DNA of 64,000 bases from Balamuthia mandrillaris (lineage: Eukaryota; Discosea; Longamoebia; Balamuthiidae). Of the stretch, positions 1-10,854 are shown piece after piece. Each line of letters begins with the position of its first letter. Within the stretch, counting starts at the first letter, position 1. Location: positions 1 to 64,000 of the forward strand of contig JAVKOQ010000037.1 in assembly GCA_031835245.1 (NCBI GenBank), in the 5' to 3' direction. The notes beneath the pieces are model-generated. The model made no database searches. It saw nothing but the letters and a program-made list of their open reading frames with translations, and was not told the DNA's origin. The position numbers and the translations under genes were made by a program.

Positions 1-1555
1 CTCTTCCCTGATTAATTGTTCTAGCTTAAATACTGCCTCTCCTTGCTTCTTCTTCTTTTTCCTCTCGGGACAACTTACAACAAAACACAGATACTTTACT
101 ATCACTTGTATTCTTCACTTTTAGTAAATTAAGTTCGGGTCTTGTACTTACTTTGTCTCTGCCATCATTCCCGTTCTTATTTTACAACAAAAGGACCGAG
201 GTATTTCAGATCAGTTTTGGATTCAGAACCAGAATTCACAAGCATGACTGTGTCACTAGGAGCAAATGAAACAAGAGGAGCATTCTTGTTGAAGCAATCA
301 GCTACCTGGTGATTATGGTTTTCTGTAGCAGTTACAGAGAAGGACCAAACAAGTGAATGAAGATCTTCAACTTGTTTATATCATACTTCAAGAGAAAGCA
401 GAGTAGAAGGAGATGATGAAATGTTCTCAGGTAGATTGGCAGGCCAACTGAAGAAGAGTTCAAACAGAGAAGAGTTGTGGCAAGAAGAGGTGCGATCGTT
501 AAGACCTTTCTGCATAGCCAGAAGAAATGTAGACCAGTGGTTCCAATCACCATTGGCAAGCTTGAAGAGCAGTGATTTCATGAGCTTAACATGACTCTCA
601 GCGGCTCTGTTAGCACAAGGATGGTAGGATGAGATGAAGTGATGATCAAAACCAGCGAGTTCTTTAAAGGAAGAAAGAATGTTGTTAACAAACTCAGTGC
701 CATTGTTGGATTGGATGATCTTTGGAAAGCCAAAGTTGCAAATACTCTGGTAGAAGGCACGAGCAATGGAAAGAGCCGATTTGTTGAGAAGGGGTCGGAG
801 CACGGTGAAGCGAGTAGCAATGTCAACAAGAACCATAACATAGGAGAAACCATTCTCATTAATAGGAAGAGGACCAAAGAGATCCAACGCAATATGTTTG
901 AAAGGAAAGGTCGCAGAGATCATTCAAAGAGGGTAGAAGCCATGATGAACTACGTTGAAGCGTCGACAAGCGCCACAAGAACAAGCAACAAGGTGCCAAT
1001 CAGCGCGAAGAGAAGGCCAGAAGTAACCTTGTCTCCCAATTCGTCCAAAGAGGTGGTCAGCGCCTTCATGAGAAGCAGAGTGAAACTTCTCCAGAAGTGC
1101 GAGTTGTTGTTCTCAAGGAGGAGCTAACTTGTTGTCAAGCTTCTATTGATGCTCTTGTTAGACAAAGAGAATAGAACCAAGAAAAGAAACAACAGAGTGA
1201 TGAGAGCCCAATGTAATTTAATGCATGAAAGAGAAAAGATAAGAATGTGATTGTGTGTGTGTTTGTCCTCTGTTTGTGAACTGCAACCTTGAGTGAAGAA
1301 AATGGAAGAAGAACCAATTTATAGTTAGGAAGGGAACCTTAAGGGCCAGAGATCGAGGGTTCATCAGCGGAATTGCCAATTCTCAATTTCTGAGCTTGAA
1401 GAAACTTCAGGGAAAAAGACTGGAAACAACGAGTTGATCTTTGGTGTTGACAAGATTTGATTGAAGAGGTGATGTCAGCTGTCAGCAGAAAAAGACTGAA
1501 GAGAAAGAAAGAAGAATGAGAAGAAAAGAGTTGGTTATGTTGGCAGTTGCCAACA
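1..1555 (-). mobile_element. Ty3/Gypsy-like LTR element fragment, integrase plus LTR-like end
   Basis: Fossil retroelement on the minus strand. The integrase core lies at about 381-923 (motifs such as IALDLFGPLP, a D-N-G-T-E-F segment and SSYHPCANRAAES), preceded at about 924-1130 by a zinc-binding integrase region. Bases of about 1150-1555 read, in the minus sense, like an LTR that begins TGTTGGCAACTGCCAACA and resembles the sequence at 1608-1990 on the other strand. It is broken and partial, with no gag, protease or reverse transcriptase seen next to it. The left end may continue outside the window. Confidence 0.75.
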
Positions 1556-1638
1556 GAAGCATATGCGTAAAAAAGGTAAAATCACCTCTTCACAGAGGAG
1601 AAAGTGATGTTGGCAACTGCCAACATAACCAACTCTTT
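1525..1638. repeat. Perfect 31-nt inverted repeat, two LTR ends head to head
   Basis: Arms at 1525-1555 and 1608-1638 are exact reverse complements, separated by 52 bp. Each arm, read outward, starts TGTTGGCAACTGCCAACA, itself an 8-bp palindrome around AC, as expected for a 5' TG LTR terminus. The arrangement looks like two related LTR fragments meeting head to head. Confidence 0.85.
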
Positions 1639-2420
1639 CTTTGTTCCTTTCTTCATTCCTTTCTTCTTTTCTGTCAACAATCTCATATTAGCTATCATCA
1701 ATCTTTTATGTTGACACTGAGCCATTCTGAAGATCTTTTTCCTGCCTTCCTTGGAACTTTCCTGAGCCTAGAACTTAAGAACAAAGAAACCAAGAAGTCA
1801 CTTCCCAACCCTGAGCCTCTTTCCTTCCTTGTTTGCCTTCTCAACTATATATACTTTTCCCACAACCAAGAACAAATGAATGAATAAAGAAACAACACAC
1901 TCACAAACACACTTGTTCTCTTCTTCTCATTAAATACATTTGGCTCCTGTCTTTCTCTTTGTTTCTGTCTTGGTTCTATGCTCAGGTTCTAACAGGCTTA
2001 TTGCAGGTTTTATTGAATATGGAGTTGGATTCCAACTCATGGCTTGAGCTGCTGCATAATGATGATGAATTTTCATGGATTATCAAAGCCATTGAAGGCA
2101 ATGAGGAGGCATGTTAACATATGACGCCCTGTCAGTTGGTGCTCATGAAGCAGTGCTTTCTTCAAGATAGACATTTTTTACATGCAATCTAGCCTGATAA
2201 AGCCAAGGTCAAACAAGCTACCATCCAACAAATCATGCCCAAGGAGCTTAGGAACAAGATACTTCATCAGTTCCATGATGTTCCTATGGGTGGGCATTTT
2301 GGCCTTACAATGATGTATTCCCACCTCATCATGCAGTACTGGTGGCCTGGAATTCACAAAGATGTGAAACATTGGGTCAAGGACTGTGTTGAATGCCAGG
2401 AGGCGAAGGCTCTGTAAAAG
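1608..2420 (+). mobile_element. Ty3/Gypsy-like LTR element fragment, LTR-like region plus integrase zinc domain
   Basis: Second fossil fragment, plus strand. An LTR-like stretch from 1608 contains a TATA-like CTATATATAC at about 1847 and an AATAAA signal at about 1884, and its 3' part matches the inverted copy at about 1150-1300. At 2235-2417 there is an integrase H2C2 zinc-binding domain (HQFHDVPMGGHFG, then YWWPGIHKDVKHW and CVECQEAK). The rest of a pol gene is absent, so this is a broken remnant. Similarity of the two LTR-like parts is visible but clearly imperfect, suggesting an old insertion. Confidence 0.7.
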
Positions 2421-2493
2421 AAAGCTGACAAGTCATTGGGTCACATTATTGCAAACGAGCCAAGCATGTCACCAATGCCTTTAGTAATTTTTT

Positions 2494-3039
2494 GAGTTTA
2501 TTCACAAGAAAAGAGGTGTGGACCAAAGTGTGTGCTTTGAGTGTGTGGTGAGGAAAAAGGGAAAATAAAAAGGGGCGAGAATTTGGGGTATCCAGGGAAA
2601 GTGTTAATAGGAAGTCATAAAGACGTTAATTGTTGGTTTTCAACAAACTTTCACAACTCTTAGGAGTTTGAACATAATGTTATCAACTCTCCAGACCTGG
2701 TCCAGGCATATTGATTATTGGCCTGATAGTCAATCATAGATCAACTTGGCCTTATCACAGATGTTTATGCTCCCAAACTCGTCAAATGTTATTGGGACCT
2801 CCTTCACCTTCCACTTCTTCTTAAAATACTTATCTCAAGACTCCTCATGTTGGATTCATTCTGGACTCTTAGCTCTCCTTTCTTTTATGTTTTCCATCCT
2901 TCCTTTCTCCCTTTTTCCCTTTCTCTTGATGAGTTTCTTATGTGCCATCCCTTTCTTGATCCACAGGGTTTATTCCTCATTAACATTTTTTTAAGCAAAC
3001 TCTTGGTGAGGATACACCTCTTTTCTTGTGAATAAACCC
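2494..3039. repeat. MITE-like element with 26-bp terminal inverted repeats
   Basis: Arms at 2494-2519 and 3014-3039 match as inverted repeats at 25 of 26 positions (core TTTATTCACAAGAAAAGAGG). The 546-bp unit holds no convincing protein. A weaker direct repeat inside and beyond it shares a CCTTTCTTGAT-CACAGGGTTTAT motif at about 2950 and 3060. Size and ends fit a non-autonomous DNA transposon, but no clear target-site duplication was identified. Confidence 0.4.
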
Positions 3040-3742
3040 AGAGTCGCATATGTGCTGTTCCTTTCTTGATTCACAGGGTTTATCTCCTATCAACATTTGG
3101 TCCACATCAATGCTGTTGACAGAAAGGAAAGAAAGGGAAAGGGACAACACTGTTGACTTGTTCTTCTGCAAGCTCTGCCAAGTTCAATTTCATCTTAATT
3201 ATCAACAAGAAAAGTGAAATACTCCTCCTTGTGTATTACTTGTTCCCCTTTGAGAAAAAAATGACTCCTTCATTCTACTGTCTACCTTGCTGTGCTACAG
3301 GAATTAGTTGAGGCCATTGTAATGAACTAATGTATTTCACTTTTCTTGTTGATGATAAAAGAGATTCAGCCATGGTTACAACAGAATGCCTTGCTTGCTT
3401 TGTTCATGCATTTGTGCAGCTGAATGGCCAGGCCTTCTCTCATTTTACCAAAGATGATTTACAAGAAGTATTTGGCTATTCAGCTGGGAGCGCCATTGAA
3501 CACACTTTCCAGGAGTTGGCAATTTTCTCTGTGGTGTTAAAGGTTTTGTAAGAGTGGTTGAGCACCTGGTTTTGGTGTTGAATGTCTCATAGAGAGTGTT
3601 GGAGCATTCATGATTAATCAATGTACATGAAATTATGGTTCACTTTGTTTATTCAAAAAAATGTTGATTAAGCCCAACTTAACAAAAGAAAGGGACACTT
3701 CAACACGATCTACAGCAAAAGCGTTCAAGTTTTATAGCACTT
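3040..3742. other. Repeat-rich gap with no recognised gene
   Basis: The stretch holds a perfect 22-nt inverted repeat (3201-3222 and 3332-3353, ATCAACAAGAAAAGTGAAATAC and its complement) around a 109-bp loop. A 73-codon open frame at 3330-3551 matches nothing I recognise. The remainder is AT-rich with poly-pyrimidine runs and leads into the 3' end of the Crinkler/RHS-type gene. Confidence 0.35.
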
Positions 3743-6286
3743 TCACCCAGAGAAATCACAGTACATGCCAAGACCAATGGAGCAATCAAACTGCTTGATA
3801 TCATCCAGCCAAACCTGATACATCTCCTTGCGCCCCAACACTGTCACATTGTTGTCCTTAAAGCACATATTGGCCTTATCTTTGAGAGTGCGTGTTGTGA
3901 TGAGGTAATGCTCAATGATTGGTTCTGGGCACTCAGGAATCACTTCAAGTATCTTGCGCACTACCACGTCGCCCTTCTGCAGCTTGCTCACTATCTCATT
4001 TGCAGCTTTCTCATCAATCTCCGATTTTCCAAGCTTAATTTGGAATCGTTTCACGCATAACGATGTGGTCTCTTTGGTGAAGAGGATTGCATCTGTAAAA
4101 CAAATGCAGACTAACATCAGCAAAGGCAGGAAAGAGAACAGGAAACAGAAATAGAAGCACCTGCTCCGTGTATGTCAGGGTGCTCTTTAAAGAACTCGTT
4201 CTGTGGCAACGTGGATTGCAGGCGTTTGAGCTTCTCACGCGTCTTGGAGACTATCCGTGAGGTACCCTCCATCAAGAGCTTTTCGCTGCCACAGACCACC
4301 ATGTCCTTGGAAGAGAGATGCTGCAGTATCTTGCTCCTGTTCTTATTTATACATGGCAACATAGAGAAGCGTCGCCCGCCATGTTTGGTGGCTGGCAAAC
4401 CAGCTTTTTGGCAGTTGTGGGAAAGTGACTTGAGCACAAGGTCCTCGGCGTCAATGCCAAGCTGCCCGTACGGATAGCGTAGGCATATGCAGCAGTAAGC
4501 GTCAAGAGACACTTTTTCCATTCGAGCCTTGTCATAATGTGCAAAGGATAGTGAATTAGATAGAAACTACTGGTGGATGGATTGTAGAAAAGTGGGCACT
4601 AACCCTGCATAAGTCCTCCTGTATACCTGTTTCGAATGTGACTCGCAGACCAGCCTTGGTCGAATCCACAAAGAGAAGATTCTTGTCACCGAGCTCGTAG
4701 ATGTGGTGCTCTGTGAGGCCAGCCTCAGCGAGATCCTTGGCTTCTAGCCAGACTTCTGCCCAGAACGACTTGTCGGCGGTGTCTTTGTTCTCACGGACAG
4801 CGGCACAGATGGCATCCTTCTTTTCCACAAGCTTCTTCATCACCACCACGAATTGCTTATCAGATGTCCATTGCTCGCCAAACTCGCGAACGATACGTCT
4901 GACAAGTGCCGAGTAGGCAGCAGACCCATCCGAGTCGTTGTCGTTGTCGAAACTCTCCTTGAGATACCTGAATTTGCCCCCCGTGATGGCGTAGAGCTGC
5001 ATGCACCGGCGTTCGTCACTGAGGCACTGCTCGATCTTGGTGAGGTCCCGTTCATTAAAGAACTGGTGATCTTTGTGTCCTTGCTTCGCCGCCTGGAGGA
5101 TGTGTTTGAGTACGGATTGAAATTGTTCCTTGCTGCGGGCGGGCTTCATGCGCAGATCTGTGTAGCGTCCTGAGTTGAGGCTAACCCCATTGTAGGAAGG
5201 ATAATTCGCACGAGTGTCGCCATCGATATGTGCATAACACAAGTTGAACAGGGCTGCGCTACTGCCAGACAGCACGGCAGAAACTCGACCCTCGGTCGCC
5301 ATTCCGATGGAGTGAAAGTGCGCCACGACGTCGCCAAGGTTCTCCACAGAGTAGACCTTATTGAATTCATCCGCGATGATCAGGAATCGTTGCTCGGACG
5401 CCAGTAGCCTGTTGTAGGTGTGGTGCCACTCCCACCTCTCGCCAGGGAGGAAGTCGGACGAGTTTGCCAACGCACTCGCGTCGCCCTTCGAACAGAGGTA
5501 GGCGTAATAGAGCATCTTTGCTGGTGAGATGGGCGACTTGCTGTGCACCACCGGCGCATAGTTGATGTAGACAACCGTCAGACCTGGATAAAGCAGGGCC
5601 GCAGCAATGGCAAGGGCCTGCATGAACGCAGACTTGCCGGTTCCCTTTGGACCCAAGAGTATTCGTCCGGTGCGCCCGTTACCGTTGGCCTTGCCTGAGT
5701 GGAGTTGCCCTACGAGTTGAGCCAAGTCGTTCAAGGCTTCTTCACGATGGTCAAGGTCGAGCATGGGCAGACCAAAACGACCGCAGTCCACCTCAGCATC
5801 GGCGAGAACCTCGAAAACTTCACGCAAGGCCTCCACCGGGTGGGTCTTGATGTACTCATCCTCAGGGAACTGCTCTTTGGCTGACTGGGGCAGGGTCTGA
5901 AGGAGCTGCGGGGTGATCACGAAGTAGTTTCGACTACCGAGGGAGAAGATTTGCTGGTTGTCGTCCAAGGAGTCTGCCCAGAACTTGTAATTCTCTGTGT
6001 GTTCCCTCAGCTGCCGGAGGGCGGACTAGGTTTTTTCCAATGGATTACATACAGTGCCATAATCATTTTTTTTTTTGGGGAAAGAGGAGAAGGGGAGATA
6101 GCTTACCTGCGTGTTGAAGTCCCCGCCTGCTATTTGCGCCAACGCTTCGTCGTTGTGGCGCATAAGCTGACCAAAGGTCATGTTGCGAAGAGTGACATCC
6201 TGTATTTCTAGGGCATCGCAGAAGTTGGTAATCTTATACTCTTGCCACTTCATCTTTGTCGCCGACCCTGGTGCCTCATCCGCCAT
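3743..6286 (-). CDS. Crinkler/RHS-type P-loop NTPase with C-terminal PD-(D/E)XK-like nuclease
   Basis: Four exons, complement(join(3743..4092,4161..4527,4604..6025,6107..6286)), join in frame to 772 residues. A P-loop NTPase has Walker A GPKGTGKS near residues 185-192 and Walker B RFLIIADEF with the acidic pair near 279-280. The C-terminal 230 residues look like a restriction-endonuclease fold: Glu near 562 (GIDAEDLV), Asp657 (HGADAILF) and Gln674-x-Lys676 (RFQIKLG). NTPase plus such a nuclease is the core of Crinkler/RHS effectors, known from oomycetes, fungi, kinetoplastids and amoebae, where the nuclease is thought to act in nuclei. The first 60 residues form a short leader without an obvious ubiquitin-like header. 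The gene looks whole and sits between Gypsy fragments, a known habit of kinetoplastid RHS genes. Family assignment rests on motifs and architecture only. Confidence 0.7.
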
Positions 6287-6554
6287 TTTTGGTGTGGGGG
6301 GGGGGAGGGTGTGACTTTGCTGTGGCGTGCAAAAAAAGATAACGACGAAGTTAAAGTGCTGCTGGTTTGGTTTACTTTTTGGCGCCAAACTCACAACCAG
6401 GCGTATCGGTCGACACAAATCAAATAAGGAAAATGTAATATCTAGCGAACTTGATAATAGGGTGGGGTCAAGTCCAATTACTTTTATTGGAAAATAAAAA
6501 TAAAGGCCGTCAGCAAAGAACGCTTTCTTCCTTTGTTACCACGAAACCAAGCTT
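6287..6554. promoter_or_regulatory. Upstream region of the Crinkler/RHS-type gene
   Basis: A 268-bp gap directly upstream of the minus-strand start at 6286. It holds a G-run at about 6296-6306 and GGTCGACA at about 6408, one base off the TGTCGACA palindrome seen before other genes in this window. No TATA box is evident. Confidence 0.3.
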
Positions 6555-7420
6555 TTGGAACCAAAAGGGGGCCAACATAAACGGACCGTGGCGCAGAGCA
6601 AGCGTTTGCTGGAGGAACTTAGTGGAGGTTTGTTCTACCTGCAATGCCTACACCCCGTTGCTTCATTGTGCAGCTGTTTACCACTTTATGTTAACCAAAT
6701 CCATCTATCCATCCATCCACACAACCGGATGAAGACCAGGTTGGAAAACTGCTGAGCGAGCTTCTTCAGAGCAACTGGGGCCGCCCAATTTTGCAGGAGA
6801 TGGAAGAAAACGCCCTCCGTCCCATTTCTCAAGCCGTTCAACTCGGTTACAAGGCTTCTAAAAGGCGGCAACGGTCCCAGTGGTTGTCTGCCCTGCGCAG
6901 TGCTACCTTTGTCTCTGCCAAGGAATGGCGAAGCCTTGGGGCTGACTTTACAAGCAAGGCATGGTATGTTCTCTTTTGCTCACTATGGAGTTCTTGTTCC
7001 TTACACCGTTCGTTGCTCACTACATGTTGCTGTTGTCGTCGTCATCGCTGTGATTTCATTGCCATCGCCACCGCTATCGCTGTCACCATAACGCTCTCTC
7101 GCCCACTCGCTCTCTCTCTCTCACTCTCTCACTCTCTCTCCCTCACTCTCTCACTCACTCTCTCTCACTCTCCCTCTCTACTCTCTCTTTGAAACTTATT
7201 TATTTCCTAGCTGACAACAAAACGGTAACGCTCAAAAGAAAACAAAAAGCGCAGCCTGCTGAAGTTGTTCCCCTCCGTTATTGGAATAAGAGCATCACCG
7301 CTGTCTGGTAGTCCTTCCGAAAGGTCTTTCCTGAGATGGACATTAGCCTAAAAACCTTTCGACAGTATGCTCCTCCGCAAATCAAACGCTGCAAAAAGAG
7401 GTTTGTGTGGCATGTGGTAC
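6555..7420 (+). pseudogene. Fragment of an unrecognised spliced gene, cut by the Gypsy fragment
   Basis: Plus-strand coding-like blocks near 6555-6630, 6735-6965 and 7211-7410 appear to be exons: the second ends at a GTATGT donor and the third follows TTTCCTAG, with a (CT)n-rich intron between. The peptides are Lys/Arg/Trp-rich (for example ASKRRQRSQWLSALRSATF, KEWRSLGADFTSKAW and LKTFRQYAPPQIKRCKKR) and resemble no family I can name; an old DNA transposon gene or a host orphan are both possible. The reading stops being coherent where reverse-transcriptase sequence begins, as if the retroelement inserted into it. Confidence 0.35.
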
Positions 7421-8640
7421 TCGGAAGTTCTTCCTTCAAAAGGCCATTGTGGATCGTATCAAGGCTTGAAGAAAACAGCCGCATTCCTCAAGGTCCTTCC
7501 TGCCCGCTTCCTGAGGGTACAATCCGTTTGGAAACCGGAGATCACCTTCCAATATTCAAGCACCAGTATCCTATTCCGGAAGTCTGGTGCTCCTCCATCA
7601 ACGAGCAATTTGAAGTGAATGGTACCATCACCAGGTTCTTGTGGATGCGCCCATGGACTCACCGTGGAATTCGCCCATTCTTTGCGTGCCAAAGAAGGAT
7701 GCCAACGGCAATTGGACTTCAGCCCGTACCTGCATTGATCCTCGATCGATCAACTCAATCATTATGGCTATCCACTTCCACATTCCTGATATCCTTGCAG
7801 TTGTAGAGTACGTCCTTGGCTTCCGTATCGCCAGCTCGCTAGATTTGGTGTGGAGCTTCATGCAGATTCTAATCTTTGCGCCTCATCAGATCAAGCTCAC
7901 CTTTACCTGGCGTGGACGCCGCTACTGCTATCGTGGAGCTCCCTTTGGGGTGAAGATTGTTCCGGCCGCTATGCAGCGTCTCCTTGCTGCCGTGCTCAAG
8001 GATCTCGCTGACTGCGCCGCACACTACATTGACGATTGCCTCGTCTTTACCCGCTCTGCCTCTATTGATGAGCATGTTGAAAAGCTTCGCTTGGTTTTAC
8101 GTGCCATCAACAACGCTAGTCTCCGTCTCCGTTTCGAGAAGTGCCATTTTGGCTTTTCACGGCTCCGACTGGTTGGATATATTGTCTCCAGCGAAGGCTA
8201 TGCTGATCTGGACGAGCTTTCTGCCTTCAACAGCCTTCCTGTGCCTACTACCGGCAACTTCAGTCTTATCTGGGCTTTGTCAACTTCCTGCGCAGCTTTG
8301 TGCCCTTATATTCTCGCCTAACGGCCCCGTTGGACGCCCTCCGCAACATTCCAGATGTGCAACCCTTTTGGAATAAGAACTACGATGAAGCTATCAGTTC
8401 CCTTCGCCGTATCCTCAGCTCCCTCTGGTTCTGAGCAAGCCGGACCCCAGTCTTCCCTTCCTTGTTGGTACTGATGCTTCTCAATATGGCGTTGGTTCTC
8501 AGGAATCTGTGATGGTATTCGCCGTTATATTGCCTTTGCCAGTCGCGCCCTCAACTCTGCTCAACGCAACTATCCGGCTATGAAACGAGAGCTTCTTGCT
8601 GTGGTCTTTGCCCTCCACCAGTTCCGTTGCTTCTTCTTCT
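7400..8640 (+). mobile_element. Ty3/Gypsy-like fragment, reverse transcriptase and RNase H region
   Basis: Plus-strand remnant. Reverse-transcriptase motifs run from SPWNSPILCVPKKD and RTCIDPRSIN through YRGAPFGV and the active-site-like HYIDDCLVF to FGFSRLRLVGYIVSSEG, at about 7640-8230. RNase H-like sequence (LVGTDASQYGVG) follows at about 8460-8640. No LTR was recognised at either side. It is clearly broken, with several breaks, and looks old. Confidence 0.8.
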
Positions 8641-8763
8641 TTTCTTCTCAGGACAACTTACAATACAGTTATTAGCTTGTGTGATAAGGCCTGTAGGAAA
8701 ACAACCTAATAAACACCAATTCAATGGGCATAGAAAGAAAGAAACAAAAGAAAAGGAAACCAT

Positions 8764-9900
8764 TTATTTTCTTTTTATAACTTTAGTTGCATTTTTTATA
8801 ATATTAGAAATATGTAATGTGTTTTTTGTACTGTCCATGTGTTGAGAAAGTGGTTTTAAGTTCAATGCTTTGCAAATTGGATTGCAAACATGAAGGGAAA
8901 GCCATGTATCAATGCCTTCCTCTCCCAAATTACCAGCTCCAAAACTGTTCCCAGAAAACAATGTCCATGTCCATGGCTTCCATACTTTATGTTTACTATG
9001 GATTTGTGGGTCTGTTAGATAATATGTATCACCATCCAACACACCTGCATAACAACAAAAGAAAAATAAAAAAATTCAGTTAGTCATCTTTTGAAGTTAC
9101 CAAAAGTGTAGAAGCAAACCTTGTAAATCAACTGGTATTTTGTGCTTTCCTTTCTTTTCATAGATGTAATGAGTAAAGGCATGAGGAGTGTTGTTGGCTA
9201 GATTCATGTATGCGCTGTTATTACTCCATTTTTGATAGTTCCCAATCAAAAAAGGCTCTATAAAGTAATATGTGTCCTTATTTGCTTCTAAAGCACTTTT
9301 CTTGCTATTATGCTTGTCACGCTTTTGTTCATTCATCGCTGTTGTGAAAATTGAAAGCAACGTGGATGTTGCAATGCTTATCAACTCATTCACATTGGCA
9401 ACGCCATTGTTTTTTACTCTCATGACGGCAGACGGAAGGTACTTAATCTTTTTAGCGGTTCCTTTTTTGCTAACTGCTGCATTGAACTTTTCAGCCCACT
9501 CCATGCATAGCTTTTGGGTGGCAAAGTCGGCTTCACAGTTGGTTTTGGTTTGTTCATCAAGGAACTGGTATTGCTTTGCCACAAAGAGGCCATTGCCGTG
9601 GCGTATATGCTCATTAATCCATGGAATGTCCTCTCCACCCTTTCATAAAGGCTTAGTATGAATGAAACAAAAAAAAGGACACAAACAAAACGACACAAGG
9701 TAAAAACAAGAAAGAAAGGAGAAAAGGTAAACGAAGAGAAAAGAGAGAATAAGAACCTCTAAAAATTGGAGAAGGAATGCACTGCGCATTGCGCCTTGAG
9801 CAAAGAACATCCAACCTAATTTCACTTTGCATTTGACGTTTTCACTTCCTGTCTGTCGTCCCACCCAATCCGTTATTTCGCCTATTATTATGGAAAAAAG
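8764..9900 (-). CDS. Alpha-kinase (MHCK/EEF2K family), N-terminal exon not resolved
   Basis: Three exons can be joined in frame: 9757-about 9881, 9120-9639 and 8764-9044. They give the atypical alpha-kinase domain almost end to end: the start MFFAQGAMRSAF, Lys in GNGLFVAKQY, AFTHYIYEKKGKHKIPVDLQG, the LTDPQIHS loop, FGAGNLGEEGIDTWLSLH and the zinc-binding HVCNPIC. Such kinases phosphorylate Ser/Thr in helical contexts (myosin heavy chain, elongation factor 2) and are numerous in amoebae. The expected CDLQG is VDLQG here. No in-frame ATG is visible upstream of residue GEITDW, and only about 70 bp separate it from the next gene's stop, so the first exon is either missed or lost. Nothing outside the kinase domain is seen. 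The gene follows directly after a Gypsy fragment. Confidence 0.65.
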
Positions 9901-9957
9901 ACGTAAACAAAAAGAGAATGGCCTGAACTAGAGACAAGAAGGGAGGGGAAATAGTGA

Positions 9958-10698
9958 CTACATGCCTTGTTGAATAGAGCCAAGGAAGTACTTGTTTTGA
10001 AGATTGTACAACAGATAGCCGACAAAAGAAAGATAAAAAGCAAATGCAAATATAGTTACATGATCAAGCAGCCACAGTGGCAAAAGGAAGAACGTGCCAA
10101 TGGCTATCCCAATGTACAATTCTTCCTCCTTTCGCTTCTGGTGTCGCAAGAACTGAAGCAGATATTCTACCGCCAATATCAAAACCACTGGCGTCACAAG
10201 ACAGGAAGCGTTAAAACAATGAAAGAGAGAAAGGTTGACCAAAGATGGAGATCCGCGGAAGAGCATACTACAAACCTTTGTTGAATGGTCCAGCGGGAAA
10301 AGGGAGACACATCCACAACAGGGCACGGTCGTAAATGGAGGCTTGCACCACGTTGGGCACTACCTGCAGGGTTTGAACGAAAATGTCAACAGAGCGAAAA
10401 CCAAACAAACTATCCTTAAGAACAGTTCATTTTTGACCTGAATAAGAACGAGAAGGAGAGCTGCCATGCAATGGAGAAAAGGGAGCGACAAGAAAGGGAT
10501 GGCTTTGAGAATGTAAAAGAGGACGAGCAGCTGCATGCCCCAATACCCAACCACCAACGCTTCCCTGTTTCTTGCTAGTTCTCTGGAAGCCTCCGCCAGA
10601 AACAGCGTTAACAGGACCGGAACTTTAGGGAGCAGTACCATGTACACAAAATGCGTCCACGACAGCGCAACTCCTTCATCGGACCCGCCACCCCACAT
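9958..10698 (-). CDS. Small multi-pass membrane protein, family not recognised
   Basis: Three exons, complement(join(9958..10187,10276..10363,10438..10698)), give 192 residues. Hydrophobic segments fall at about residues 12-35 (VYMVLLPKVPVLLTLFLA), 48-86 (MQLLVLFYILKAIPFLSL and a following helix), 115-135 (VVLILAVEYLLQF) and 148-180 (IAIGTFFLLPLWLLDH and a last helix), so four to six membrane passes are likely, with little soluble sequence. A loop around residues 105-117 reads CLPFPAGPFNK. There is no signal peptide distinct from the first helix. I cannot place it in a family; a Derlin-like or TMEM-type ER protein was considered but no family motif supports it. The start is the first ATG after a 156-bp gap from the UCHL3-type stop codon. 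Confidence 0.6.
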
Positions 10699-10854
10699 CT
10701 TCCTTCTTCCCTTCTTTCTTTCCCTGCGTTACTTTCCTTCCGGGAACGAAAAATGTGGCGATGTTTGATTTGTGATTAGCCAAAAGTTAATTTGCATCGA
10801 TTGATTCTTTGATAGCCCTCCTCCTAAAGGCCATACATCACTTTATCGGTGAGG

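Noticed and set aside
3330-3551. A 73-codon open frame upstream of nothing recognisable
   Set aside because: Short, begins inside one arm of an inverted repeat, and has no homology I can recognise.
8626-8665. Similarity between the end of the RT fragment and bases 40-80 (CTTCTTCTTC...GGACAACTTACAA)
   Set aside because: Too short and mostly low-complexity; not enough to claim a repeat end or shared LTR.
9958-10698. Derlin or rhomboid-like identity for the small membrane protein
   Set aside because: Hydrophobic profile alone is similar; the WR and GxxxG family motifs are not found.
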